Assembly: GCA_033065855.1 (NCBI GenBank)
Contig: JAVXUO010000473.1
Location: 248,001 to 312,000 of the forward strand
Direction: 5' to 3'
Length of the DNA: 64,000 nucleotides
Origin: Escallonia rubra
Lineage: Eukaryota; Streptophyta; Magnoliopsida; Escalloniales; Escalloniaceae
The notes under the pieces were generated by a model. The model did no database searches. It saw nothing but the letters and a program-made list of their open reading frames with translations, and had not been told where the DNA came from. Position 1 is the first letter of the stretch; each line of letters begins with the position of its first letter. The translations under genes and the position numbers were made by a program. Positions 50,349 through 62,799 of this stretch are shown in pieces.

Positions 50349-50640
50349 ATGCTCGAGTTGATGAGTAACAGTTAACCCCTTTGGAAGGAGCGATATGGCC
50401 GACTCGACGAGCAAAGGTTGACTCATTTGGAAAATGTGTATATGCTTAACTGGACGAGAAAATGCTGACTCCTTTGGAAGGAGCACATATGTTCGGCTGG
50501 ACGAGTAAGGGTTGACTCTTCTGAAAGGAGAGGATAAGCTGGACGCTTAAGGATTGAATCCTAAATGAGCAAATGCTTGCACATTTGACTCCTTCAGAAG
50601 GAGTGCATATGCTAGACCGTTGAAATCTATCATCCAACTT
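50349..50640. repeat. Minisatellite, 46-47-bp unit
   Basis: Units begin near 50349, 50395, 50442, 50489, 50534 and 50609 (the fifth is expanded). The consensus is roughly ATGCTCGACTGGACGAGTAA then GGGTTGACTCCTTTGGAAGG then AGCACAT. Units differ by 20-30 percent, so the array is old. The short ORFs through it are not coding candidates. Confidence 0.8.
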
Positions 50641-51920
50641 GGCTCGTTCAAAAGTAAGCAGCCGCTTATGGTAAAAACCGACCAGGTCGAGACCTACGTA
50701 TGGCAGAAAGTAGGATATATCAAGCTAACACTCTCTCATGGTCACAGATCTCTCATATTGAATTAAGTCATGTGATAAGATAGAGAAGAGATCAGAGAAG
50801 TGTATTTTGTGAAAGATCACAGTCGGCTGCGAGGGGATTAATAATCGCAGCCTACTTTTGCCCCTAAAACTTAAATTTGTGACTAGTTGTCATAAAAAAG
50901 TATCACTAAAGATATTCAACAATCAAAATAAAGTTGAAAGCGTTGAAAAATGGGATGTAAATATCAACTACCCGGTTACAATCAGATAATGAATTGATGT
51001 ACACAACTTATGATGATTTTAGAGATGACAATGTCACATATCGTGAGTGGTAGTTGAGATCTAACTGCAAGTGTGCAATTAGTCGCTAAATAACATATTA
51101 AGAAATAAGATCATGAAATGCATTACTTTAAAGTAATTCATCCCTTTTCTATCAAGACAGATTAAAGACTTTTGCCGCTTAGACCTTTTTAGCGACCAAC
51201 TGAACACCTGCCCTATGTTTGGTATTGTTGGTGCAACTTGATCGTAATGTATAATGATTCTTTTGTATATACTTATACTTAAGTAAATAATGCTCAAACT
51301 TACGAAAGTAGTCTAGCGTTAATCTACATCTATACTTTTATACTATATATAAAGGGAAAACATAATTTGGTGTAATACTTTTTTGGTATTACATAATTAC
51401 CTATCTAGAATATTGACCAGTGACATTCTATAATTTTTTCTTAAAAAATTCACACAATAAAAGTTTAAATAGTGAATAACTACTTTTAGTTTTTATATCG
51501 TACAATTAATTTTAACGAGCGTCATAATAATATTTATACATGATTTCATTTTATCGAATGTGATAAGAAATATTTATACATGATGAAAATTTTATATTAT
51601 TAATTTTATTTTTACATACGCATAACGGCCACTCGTTTCACTAAAGCCATAAATGATATCCTTTCAGCTATTCGCAACGAAGAATTAACTTCAAAATATA
51701 ACCAAAAAAAAAACAAAGAAGAATTAACTTCAAAGTTAATGAGACAAAAACTTGTTTAATTTGTTTGCTTGTCCCTCGTCAACTGTTAGTTTCTTGTTTA
51801 ATTTGTTTAATAAAGTGACAAATCCACAAGCTAGAAAGAGGAGAAAGTAATCTCACTACCTCAGTTCGTTTGAGGTAGCAACTGCTTCGAATTTTGGGTC
51901 CATAACAGAGAGACAAAGAT

Positions 51921-54900
51921 ATGTTGCAGTGTATATTTCTTCTCTCGGATTCTGGGTACGTTCCAAAGCTTCTGATTCTGCCTATAATATGGTTGTTTCC
52001 ATAGAAAAGACATTATAAATCGTGAAGAAACCCAGATCTTTAATCTTCTTATTCTCTGTTCCTTGTTGCCCAAAATCTTAATCACGCTGCATTTGCGTAA
52101 TCCCATGTTTAGATAATTCTGATGAACCTTATTCTCATAGATTTTCATGAATCAAAAGATTTTAGTACTTCTGATTGCGAGTTGGGAAGGAAAAATGCCA
52201 ATAAAGGGTTCTTTAATTTTACCTTTGCATAATTTTCTTTCTTACATCATTCGGCAGTGAACTGTGGAAGAGATTTGGCAAAAAAAATTATATCTTGGGA
52301 GAGAGATAGTAGTTGATTTTTCAATATTAGTGACCCAATTTAAAAGATTAGAAACATTTCAATTTCTTCAATCACTTGGAGAATAGGAAAAGGGTGTCTA
52401 TCAAACTTATGCAAAACGAAGCACAGGACAGAGTTACACTTGTTCCAGAAAGCTGTCTCGCTAGCATTACCAAAGGAAAAGAAAGGAATTAATCTCTTTT
52501 TTTCAATTCCCCTAAAGAATCATATATCATTAAGGAACAGAAATGCCCGTGCTTTCTTTGCATCGTGCACCATTCTGTGGTTAATAAGAAAAGGTGATTT
52601 CTTGATCACAATGACGGGGAGGTAATGCTGGAGAAACAGCTTACTGGACGTTGGGTTGTATCCTGTTTAGTTGGGTGGGAAGATGGCCACAAGAATAGCA
52701 TGCCATTTGGGAACAGAAAGAGCTCGTTTTCTTTGCATCATGCACCGCTGGGTAGCGAAATTAATGATCTTTTTTTTTTAATCACAATGAAGAGAGGTAA
52801 TGCTAGAGAGATAGCTTAGTGGACATTGGGTTATATCTTGTTTAATTGGGTGGGAAAATGGCCACAAGAATAATATGCCATTTGGGAATAGAAAGGGCTC
52901 GCTTTCTTTGCATCACCCACCGCTTGGTAGGGAAATTGAGGAAAAGATGATTTTTTTTTAAATCACGATGACAGCAAGGTAATGCTTGAGAGTCAGCTTT
53001 GTGGACATTGGGTTGTATCTTGTTTAATTGGGTGGGAAAATGGCCACAAGAATTATATGCCACTGGGGAATAGAAAGGGCTCGTTTTCTTTGCATCATGC
53101 ACCTCTGGGTAGCAAAATTGAGGAAAAGATGATTTTTTTTTTTATCACAATGACAGTGAGGTAATGCTAGAGAAACAGCTTACTGGGCATTGGGTTGATC
53201 GGAAAATTTGTGCTTGGTTCTGGGAACAATCAATTGCTCAAGGTGATTCCTTCAAGGTAACTTTCATATAGTACATATCCTACGGTGGTTAGGCTACATA
53301 CAATTTTTTCTTCAGACATTCGAGTCTTGAGCTAATATTGACATTGTATATAGCTTTTGCCTGTAATTGCTTCACCGACGCATTACCTTTTCCAAATTGT
53401 TCGCGAGGGGATCACGTTCCTAGCTTGCACCCAAGTAGAAATGCCACCGTTGATGGGAATCGAGGTGAGTTTTGAATTTAGACGTTGTTTGCATTCACTT
53501 TTTAAAGGTTCCTAATATCTGACAAATGGACCTGGCTTTGGGTGTGAATTGCACTAAAAGTTTGAAGTTGGAAATTTTACTTATGGATCCCCCCTTGTCC
53601 ACCCCTTAGTCTGTAGTCGAAGATGTTGACCTAACATCGCTAATGGACCCAAATATGAGATTGCACAAACACTTGATAACTTGCATTTAATTTATTTTAC
53701 ACAGATCTTACTACGTCAGGGCATATTTTTTTATCTTGTGTAGGTATCAGATTTGTGCAGTCTGCTGTCTTTTTTTGTTTGGCTTTTTTATCCCCACAAT
53801 GCTCTAATAAGGTGTTTATTTGATATCAAATTATCAGTTACTTGCAGAACATCTTATCAAGTAAGCAACCGGCTCAACCAAGTTACATTCAGTTTCGGTA
53901 TGGGGGGAGGTTCACTCGCGATTTTGGTCTAGGAAGGCTACATGCTCATCTTTCAAATTAGAAAATAAGTGGATGTGCTGATGTTTGTAATATTGAAATG
54001 CTAAATAGCCTCTTTGTGTAAATTGAGAATTAGTTCGAACTTAATGTTAGTGTCGATAGAGGTGTGTGATGAGTGCTTTAACAATGGAGGCATGACTAAC
54101 AGTCATATAGGGGTTAAAAAATACGGGTAGGAGGGTAAAAGAGCGGTCGAGTGGAAGTCAGTACTGAGACAAAATTGACAGTCCTCCAGTTTTGTGATTG
54201 TTGATGAGTTTTGCAAGCTACAATGTGTTGTGAAAGCTTTTCAAAGATGGTTTTTAGCCATCTGTGATAAATATTCACGTAACGGCACCATTAAGAAAAT
54301 CAAGGTGGAAGCAATTTAAGATAGAAAAAGTAACACAAGATTGGAGCATGTATGCATGTACTGGGGTAGGAGGGGAGCTTCCCCAACCCCCCCCCCCCCC
54401 CCCCCCTCCTCCTCCTCCTCCTCCTCTGTGTGTGTCTCTCTCTGGTTAGGGCACAATGCTGCTGAGGATATGGGATTGTGTTATGGATGATGTTATACCA
54501 ATTGCCATGGCACCAAGCTTTTGGAGTTAGTGCTTTGTGAATATCTATAAGTATTCAGCAAATTACATTGGACTCCTTGGCCTTTGACTGGTTAATGTCT
54601 AGTTCCTTTGCAGAGTAGCTGATGTCCTCTCAGATTATCTTGGAGGGTTAAACGAAGATTTGATAAAGGACAACTTTGTCATTGTGTATGAGGTATGTGA
54701 GATTATTAGTATTCTTTTTGTTTATTATTAGCAAGTATTTCAGCATATGTGAAGTTTTTCTTCCTAAAGTCAGAGATATTTCTATGAAACTTGTCAGCAA
54801 TAACCTATGGTTTCTATATAATGGTTATTGAAAGTATGTTCTTTGCTACTTTTAAGTCTTTGAAAACTAGCTCTCCTGCTAGTAATAAAACAATTTTCTT

Positions 54901-56987
54901 AGTGCAGAATGCAATTTGTGGCTGGGAGGTCAACTTTTTATTTGGAGTTGAAGAAAGTCATCTTTGCTTCTTAAATAAAGTATGGATCTTGAGGTTGAGA
55001 AAAATCAGAGAAAAATGCCATGAGGGATAATCTTTGAAGCAGTTAAACATAAATTATTACGTTTTCATTGCATTAGGCAAGCTGGGATCTTAATAGCTCA
55101 TTCGTGCGAACCTCTCCACATTCATAGAGATCAGGTTGCAGATTGCACCTGCCTCATTATAATATCAAGAAACTTCAGGGTGGTCATTTTTTTTCTTTCT
55201 GGGGTTTTTATTCTGTGCGGTCAGGGTGGATCTAAAGGTGCTAATTGGTTCTTGTGCTGTTGTGATTTTATGCTATTAAAACTGAAGGAGAGGCAATGCA
55301 AAATGTGTTACAGCATTGTTCAGAAGTTGGATGATGAAAACAGAATCACAGGAACTGAGGGTTCATTATGAATTGTTCGAAATGCAGAACCACGGGGACT
55401 AAGGATTTTTACATTAAATGGTAGAGAAATTGGGAATCTCTATGAGGCTCATTGGGAACGTCGTATAATCAACTTTAGTCAAGTCTGATCTTGTGTGCGT
55501 ACTTTTAGGTTATGACACCAATGATGTCATAATCTGTGTAGTTGCAACATTTTTGAAAAGTCTGAGGGTTTTTCAGAAAAGTATTTAATATTGATAGACA
55601 TGGCTGATTTCATGGTTTTTCAGGCTCAGCTTCATTATACGAGTTATGTATGAACTCTATTGAGGTTTTGAGGCGCACTTGTGTAGATGCAATGGTACTT
55701 TTTAAGCCTCTCTTTTAGATCCTAAACATTATACTTTAGTAAACTCAACTCTCGTTGTCAATGAGGATTCAATTCTAGCCACCCAAAGCCACGATAATGA
55801 TTCTAGGTACTGCTATTCATAGAGTCGGTTTTTTAATCGTTATAATCGCCCATATACCCAAGCAAGCTCAGTGCATGCTTTATGGTCTAACCCCCCTCCT
55901 CGCCTTTTCTTCAAACATCACCCTGACACTTGGACTAAATGCTGTCGAATGTGTAGACTTCCATGCATCCTACATCTTCGAAGGCAAGAATTGCAACACA
56001 TTCTTAATCTCTAAACCCAACCAATATATTCACCTTTAGAAGCTGTAAGCTAAATGCTTCTACCCACGGCCCACCCTTAATCTCTAAACCCAACCAATAT
56101 ATTCACCTTTAGAAGCTGCAAGCTAAATGCTTCTACCCATGGCCCACCCGTATAATCAATTGTAGCTGCCATGACTATGTGCTTTATGCTAGTTTCTCAT
56201 ACCGGATGAGGACGAAGAGATTTAGGCTTGTAGCCATAGCATGGACCACAAAATTGAGACATGGCAAAGGGAAGAACCTAAAAAGTGGCAAAGGTCTAGG
56301 GCTCCAAGGAAGCTCTACTGAAAACACTACAAACAAAAGCAGGGTCACCCCCGATAAAAATGTATCAACATCTCATCGCATCTCCAAGACAAAACTCATC
56401 GATGTAATCTGCGTAGACTTCGGAGTGTGATTTTGATCATTACCCACATCCTTCAACAAGCTATTAGCATCTCTCTTTACTTTCTTTACACACTTTAAGG
56501 AATATCTTCTCATTGGACTGAGCTGCAACATGATGATGTTATCAGTTTTTTATGGGTAAATTCACTGTTGAAAGAATAGACAACATAAATTCGGGAAAAC
56601 AGTCTTTATAATATATAAAGAAACGTTCCCCCCCCAACCCCCCGTCCCTCCGCCGAATTCTCTTAATTTTGGGTTTGCGTTACATTAGTCTTACTAGAAT
56701 GCAAAATGACTGTTATGGTTGGTTGTCGCAATTTTGCAGCTTCTAGATGAGATGATAGACAATGGCTTCCCTCTCACAACAGAACCTAATATCCTGAGGG
56801 AGATGATAGCTCCTCCAAATATTGTTAGCAAAATGTTGAGTGTTGTAACTGGTAACAGTTCTAACATGAGCAACACCCTTCCAGTTGCGACAGCATCTTG
56901 TGTCCCATGGAGAACTACAGACGTGAAGCATGCAAATAATGAAGTTTATGTTGATCTTGTTGAAGAAATGGACGCTATCGTTAACAG
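51921..56987 (+). CDS. AP3M: AP-3 complex mu subunit, exons 1-5 (3' part not visible)
   Basis: Exons 51921-51955, 53157-53256, 53354-53464, 54603-54692 and 56740-56987 join in phase to 194 codons plus two bases. The protein reads MLQCIFLLSDSG|EVMLEKQL, then VDRKICAWFWEQSIAQGDSFK, LLPVIASPTHYLFQIVREGI, FLCRVADVLSDYLGGLNEDL, and EEMDAIVNR at the end. This is the longin-like N-terminal domain of AP-3 mu plus the linker. The family is about 415 residues, so the mu homology domain that reads cargo tyrosine signals is missing. The last donor seen is GC (AACAG|GCATGT), so intron 5 would be GC-AG. AP-3 sorts cargo from the trans-Golgi or endosomes to the vacuole. Either the 3' exons lie beyond 64000 behind an intron of over 7 kb, or the locus is truncated. 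Confidence 0.85.
52534..53193 (+). repeat. Tandem array of about 180 bp spanning the AP3M exon 2 border
   Basis: The word GGTAATGCTNGAG with its flanks recurs at 52622, 52797, 52979 and 53161 (spacing 175, 182, 182). A partial unit lies upstream from 52534. Each unit has a T-tract, ATCACAATGA, a copy of the first 36 or so bases of exon 2 (EVMLEKQLTGHWV), then TGTTTAATTGGGTGGGAAAATGG and TCTTTGCATCATGCACC. Only the last unit keeps a GACAG|TGAG acceptor and runs into the real exon. Confidence 0.9.
54387..54425. repeat. Poly-C and (CTC)n tract in AP3M intron 3
   Basis: About 20 C followed by seven CTC-type units and a short (TG)n/(TC)n run, next to the pyrimidine-rich part of intron 3. Confidence 0.8.
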
Positions 56988-59900
56988 GCATGTCTTCAAC
57001 TTTCTTTCATGAGATCTCTTGTTGTAGATTTGTAATTAAGCATCATATATCGGCATAAGTCATCCTAGCAATATCACTAATCCGCCGTGCTGCAAAGAAA
57101 AAGATATGGAACTAAGCCAAGAAAAGTAGAGAAACAAAACTTTATTATGTCATTCAACGAGGATGGTACTGGTGTATATGTTTTCCAAGTAGTAGCTCAG
57201 CAGTTTGGGAACCCAAGAGAAGATATTGTCAACTTCCGAAATTCGTTTGACATTTTACTTCTGGAGTTGCATCTCCTTGAGGCTCTGAGAAGGTTCTCTT
57301 ATACAATTTGACGCTAATAGGTAGGAAATTTCCTTTTGCACTGAATACAGACCCATAGACTGGCACTTTCAACCAGACAATCCTTAGAAGACCACATGAA
57401 GCGGTTAAACTAGCCATTTGTTGGACATAACAGATAGGGTTTCCAAGTGCAGTTGGAGCCTGTTTGATGTCATGTTCAGTAGCATTTTGAGAATGCAAGC
57501 TGATGATTGAATCTAGTGCAGGAAATTTGTTCTTCTTTGTTCTTGAAGGCAAGGAATCCTACAAAAAACAGTTAGTTAAAATGCTTTTCTTGAAGAAAAA
57601 TGTTGAAAATGACCTTCAGACCACTGTCAACAGTAACAGTGGCAGGCTTTGATTCTAATTCTTGTGTAGAGTAACCAATGATCTGCTAAGTGGCATATTG
57701 TAGATGGGGATGATTAGAGCAAACCTATTGATATTAGCAGTAATTCCAGTCAACCCTGTGGTCGTTGTAAAGGTTGCATGTGAGTGCAGAATCGTGAAAT
57801 TTTGTCGCAAATATACCCAACTGTTGGGGTTCCATTAGATCTAATACGGCATTGTAAAGTCTCGCCACTACTTCAGTTTCATGAGAAACACCAAACATAG
57901 CCAACACCTCACCTCACTACCTCACTAGCACCGCAGGCAATCTCATGTCACTGCCTTATTGTTAAACCTCGCCTCTTCACAGACCTCATTGATACTCACT
58001 TTGGCCAATACCGCTCCATTTAATTCATGAAATTACATGAAGCACAAAAATATCTTCTATTGAAACTCCAATGAAAAACTGAAATCCCAATCAAATCTCA
58101 TCCGTCAATAGCCACCAGCCATTCACATTTGAAGTTTTTCTTCTTCTCGGTGGAGATCTAGGAATTGGTGTGTTTGTTGCCTTTTGACGATCAGATTTTT
58201 GGTGCAAGAGTGTTCGCTTGTGTGAGGGCTGATTAATGGGTTGTTGTTTGATGTGTTCGCTTGAATTTGGGAGATTATTTAGATTTGAGAGTGGTGGGCA
58301 TGAGGATAGAGGTGGGTAGCCGGGTGTGGAGGTGGATGCCACTAGTATGATCTTTGTCCCAGTGGGAGATTGGCGGAGGTGGTTTGCACTGGAGAAACTG
58401 TGGTAAATAGGTGGGATGGTGGAGCAGGAAATTTGGTGATGCAAATTTAATTTTTACAAGGGATACTTCAATTCTTTTTCTTTGCGTTTCCTATCATTGA
58501 CAGTTAGTTTGAAGGCAGTGTGTGTCTGTGGAGTGTGAACACCTATTCATTTTACATAAGTGCTTTTTGTTGGTGAAAAGCCAGTTTGCATAAGCTTATG
58601 TAAGAATATCGGTGACTTCATGGATTTGCGGGTTTGGTTCCTCGGGAAGACAATGTAAAGTAGACAGAAGAAGAGGACGAGTCAGGTAAGTGGAGAAGGG
58701 GTAGTTGTCATTTTGTCAAAACCATCTCTTCTGTCCGTGTTCCATCTGGTCATACAAAGAAATTGATATTTGCCTTAGGTAGTGGATGGGATAAGAGTAC
58801 TGCCAGTCAAGAATTTCCCAATGTACATCCTAGTGCACGACAACATAGATGATCATGACTGACATGGTTAATTGGCATTTTGTTGAGAACTGTTGTTCAT
58901 GTTGGTAATAGTCTGAAATTAACAAACAGAGATGGATCTTCGTTCGTTTCTTTTCTAGATACGTTAGCTGTAATTTGCCATCACATGCCTTATGCTGCTT
59001 CTAACATATTCTCGGAGACAGATCTTATCTTGTATTTGAAGTTTTCACTCTTGTATTGTGGGAGTTGGTGGCTCTAGCTGACCAGTGAATTCAGGTTTCG
59101 TTGTCATTATGACAGTCATCAGTAGGAACATGCTTTTCTGAATGTCTTTCACTATACTAGTAAGAACCACGTGCTTTGCACGATATATAGTGATTTAAAA
59201 TAAGAATATTCTAAATCTTGGTTAAAAAAATAATTAAAATTAATCAATACGACTATTATAATTAAACGACAATAACAAATCAGTTGTTAACTACTAATTA
59301 AATATGAAAAGTTCATTATCCAAAACATAGTCTTTCAAACCCGAATTTTTCACACCAATTATCACCAATATTTTTTACTATTTATCATACTTATTTTTTT
59401 CGTCACATCAAATTGCCGCTGAACAGAATTCTGACTGTTCCATATTATATCTAGTTATCCAAGGTACACTGGCATTGCAATTAGTCTCAAACATCTCCCA
59501 CAAGTATCTAACTCTCACGAAACACTACAATTTTGATTATACAGTGATAGAAGTGAAGAATTTTTTTAGAAATAATTAATATTAAGTGTTTATATTGGAG
59601 TTGTCTATTGTCATGCATTATGTTTTAATGGCATATATATGTCTAGCAAGTGAAATTGATAAGAAGTTTGAATTATAATTAAGTTGTATTACGAAAGTTT
59701 AATAATCAACCTGAAAAGGATTGTCGAAAATAAAATGCCTAACATGAAGAAGTTATTATTAATAAATGTATAACAACGTTTGCAAGATGAAATGGGTTAG
59801 GAGCTTAAATCTTGCATCTTTAAAATCAAGTTCAAGAGATCTATCAGGACAAATATAGAAACTAAACTGCTTATGCAACAAATTTAGTAGCCCTTACTTT

Positions 59901-60126
59901 CAATAATCTTTCCAAAGTTTTTCTATCATTCACTTTTAGAGTTTTGACACTTTTCCTGCAAGCATCACTACTAAAGTTCAAAATATCATCACTTATAATT
60001 TTCAGTATCATTCATTACCTATCATTTTCCTTTCTACCCAGTTATGGCCATTTCTTGTAGCGATGATTATTGGGGGTCAAAATATCCCTTGCAGTTTATT
60101 TGCTTTTGGTAATGATCTATTCTATA
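56988..60126. other. Region after the last visible AP3M exon
   Basis: No AP3M 3' exon (expected to start DGELVKCEIYGEVQ) was found. The minus-strand ORF at 57552-57229 (107 codons, ...ALGNPICYVQQMASLTASC...) looks more coding-like than its surroundings, but I do not recognise it. 57780-58800 faintly resembles the Mutator-like elements A and B (TATACCCAACTGTTGGGGTTCC; GTTGTCATTTTGTC). Confidence 0.4.
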
Positions 60127-60421
60127 ACTCCCTCAATCTAAAAAAAAATGATTATTTTTTTTGGGCTGTCCTAAAAAAAATGATCAGTTTTCAAATTAAA
60201 AAAGATTTTGTAGCTGTTTTTACATGTTTACCCTTTGTAGACATTTTTTTATTCTACTTCTCTCTCCACATTTAGTTATTTACCAACCCATTTTTCTCTA
60301 CTGAATCTATTTCGTCCTACCCCTTTCTCTCTTAGGATAGAATGGGAAACTCATAAAATAATTCTTATATCGTAAATAAACGTGTGTCACATATGATCAA
60401 ATAATTTGGGACGAAGGGAGT
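60127..60421. mobile_element. Stowaway-like MITE
   Basis: ACTCCCTCAATCTAAAAAAA at the left faces the inverse of TTTGGGACGAAGGGAGT at the right. The CTCCCTC...GGGACGAAGGGAGTA ends are the familiar plant Stowaway (Tc1/mariner) form. The 295-base non-coding, AT-rich core fits. Confidence 0.75.
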
Positions 60422-62799
60422 ATAAGTTTCATGTATCTCTTATTTTAGGATTAAAGTATAAATCAAGTCTTTTTCAACTTTTTCTATCTTTAAGTTCCAA
60501 CGTTCGAGTACAATTTGTTTAAAATGACGCTTAATCTTAATTATACTTTCTTTTTTCTACTTTTCAATTAAAAAATCTATAGTGTAGTCCTTAGTTGCAG
60601 GAAACTCCTAATATAGTGACGTTTCTCTCTCGGAAACTCGCTTTTGCGATCCCAAGTTAGGAGCTCCATGGGATCTCGTCCCAAGCTAATATGGGAACTC
60701 GATCCCGTTAGCTGGATAGAGATGCATGGAACAAGTGAGAGAGTACTTGAAAATCAAGCCATTTTCAACTCAATTCCTTGTTTCTCTCTTCCTTCAAGTC
60801 CTTAAAACCTCCTTGTTTGTTGTTGCTGGCTATGTAAACAATACTAAACAAATGATAATACTCTTTACGCATTTATTTATTCAAGTCGCTCCCAACCTCA
60901 AATTCTTCTTGGTGCTTACGCTCCCCAGTTCCCATTCCCTCTCCCGCCCCCGCCCCTGCCCCCGCTTTGTGCAACTAAGGTGTAGTCTAAGTTTCTCTTG
61001 ATAGTGTACTCTAAAGCTCTCTTTTATATTTATCTAGCATGACATTGTTCATCGTAGTAGTAAAATAAGGCTATTAATTTAGTTGTAGATGTAATTTAAC
61101 ACATATTTTCCTTAAGATTTTTATTTTTAACATAGACTTTACTTACTCATCTAAAAAGTATATATACATGTGTCTGTGCGTGTCCTTTTGAAATCCATAC
61201 TACAAAATGTATGTGCGAAGTTGATATCAGATAGTAATAAAGAACTAAGTAATTTTAATATAGATACAAATTCAACAAAAATTCGTCAAGAATAATTTGT
61301 AACCCAGATCATTTATTAAATAAAAACCTGTATCATCAAAATAAAAAGAAAAAAAAACATATTACCTATGGCATAAGGTTTTGAGAGTTAAGAAAATTAT
61401 GGGGTTAATTACATCCATGACCTTGAGGTTAGGGTAAAATTACAAGTATGCCCATTAGTTGGAACAAATAACACTTATTCTGTTGACTGAACGAAAATAC
61501 TAAAAGGATATAAAGATCAAAATGCCCGTCACTTAGGAATGTAATTCTTCAAATGTCATTCTTCATCCCTTTATCTCATCCATACAGCCCCACCACCACC
61601 ATAATCCATTTAGACTTTTGAGCTCCAACACACACAAAGACAACATATACATGCATCCACACACACATAGACGATATGCACACATACCCACACATACACG
61701 CCCCTCCCCCCCCCCCTCCCCCAAAACCGGCCACCACCAGAATTACATCCCACCATCATTGTGTTCTTTAGCCTTTTCACTTTTCTTCGGCCTTCTCACC
61801 CCAATCAACTTTAAATTTGTAGTTATATGCAATAGTTAATAGAGGCAATAGCTGGTCACCCTAATTTATAGGAAAAAAAACATGATAATACCTGGACTTA
61901 GGAACGGTTCTCTAAGAAGTAGGGACATTTAAGGTGCTCATTTTATCGATTTTGATGTTGATAATTTTTAAGGTTATGTTTTGATAAGGTTTTCTTTAAA
62001 GGTGGACAGAGACTTAGTATCATATTTATACGATTGGGCTAGATTGACTTCCACAATTTTGTCACTTAAAAATACATTAGTGAACTTTTAACCTCTTTCA
62101 GCCGCAAATTGTTTATGATTAACCAAAAATATTGTAGTTTAGTCTCACCTTCTTAAAAGTAAAAATACATTTAAGTTTAGTAAACCTTTTATTTCTAAAA
62201 GGGTATTTTTAATGAAAAAATCTGTAGCCATTTTAATCGCTTGAGATTATTTTGTACGCTGGGGCGAGATCCTTACCCGTTTTGATTATATTAATAGTCT
62301 TATGTCACTAAAAGATGCATTAATGAACCTCTGTAGTGTCAAAATGTTTAAAGTTAGCCAAAACAGTAGTAATTTAGCCTCACCTTTTAAAAATTTAGAG
62401 AACTTTTTAACTTAAAAAGAATATTTCCAGGAAAAAGAATATTTAGTTGTTTAAGCCCTTGCATATAACAACTTGAGAGTTTTCAAGTTAAAAAAAGTTA
62501 TTAATCATTTGAGCCGGAATAAATTGGAATCTTTATTAATTGGGGTTCATCTAATCCTATCACTTTATAAGAGTGAAATATGTAAAGACAATAGCCATAT
62601 GAAACATGTTATCATGTAAATATATGATACCTCGGGATACGATGCATCATATAAAAATAATAACCATATGAAGAATATGTTGTCATGAAATAGGGTATTC
62701 CAATAACTCTAATACAAATATAGGATTATGTACTTGTCACGAACTCAAATTATAATTAGGAACAAAATTGTATGATAAAATCAAGGGATAATATCAATT
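60422..62799. other. AT-rich region without a supported gene
   Basis: 61395-61540 (TTAGGGTAAAATTACAAGTATGCCCATTAG...) resembles the outer part of the Mutator-like elements and may be another relic. A poly-C/CA-rich stretch lies at 61640-61725. The rest is AT-rich with no coding signal. Confidence 0.45.

Larger units (their letters stand above)
48647..51920. other. Intergenic region between FBN6 and AP3M
   Basis: It contains a poly-C tract (49745-49763) and the minisatellite at 50349-50640. No ORF looks real. Confidence 0.5.

Noticed and set aside
58091-58444. 117-codon minus-strand ORF rich in Ser/Pro
   Set aside because: Low complexity, no domain, lies in a probable Mutator-like relic.
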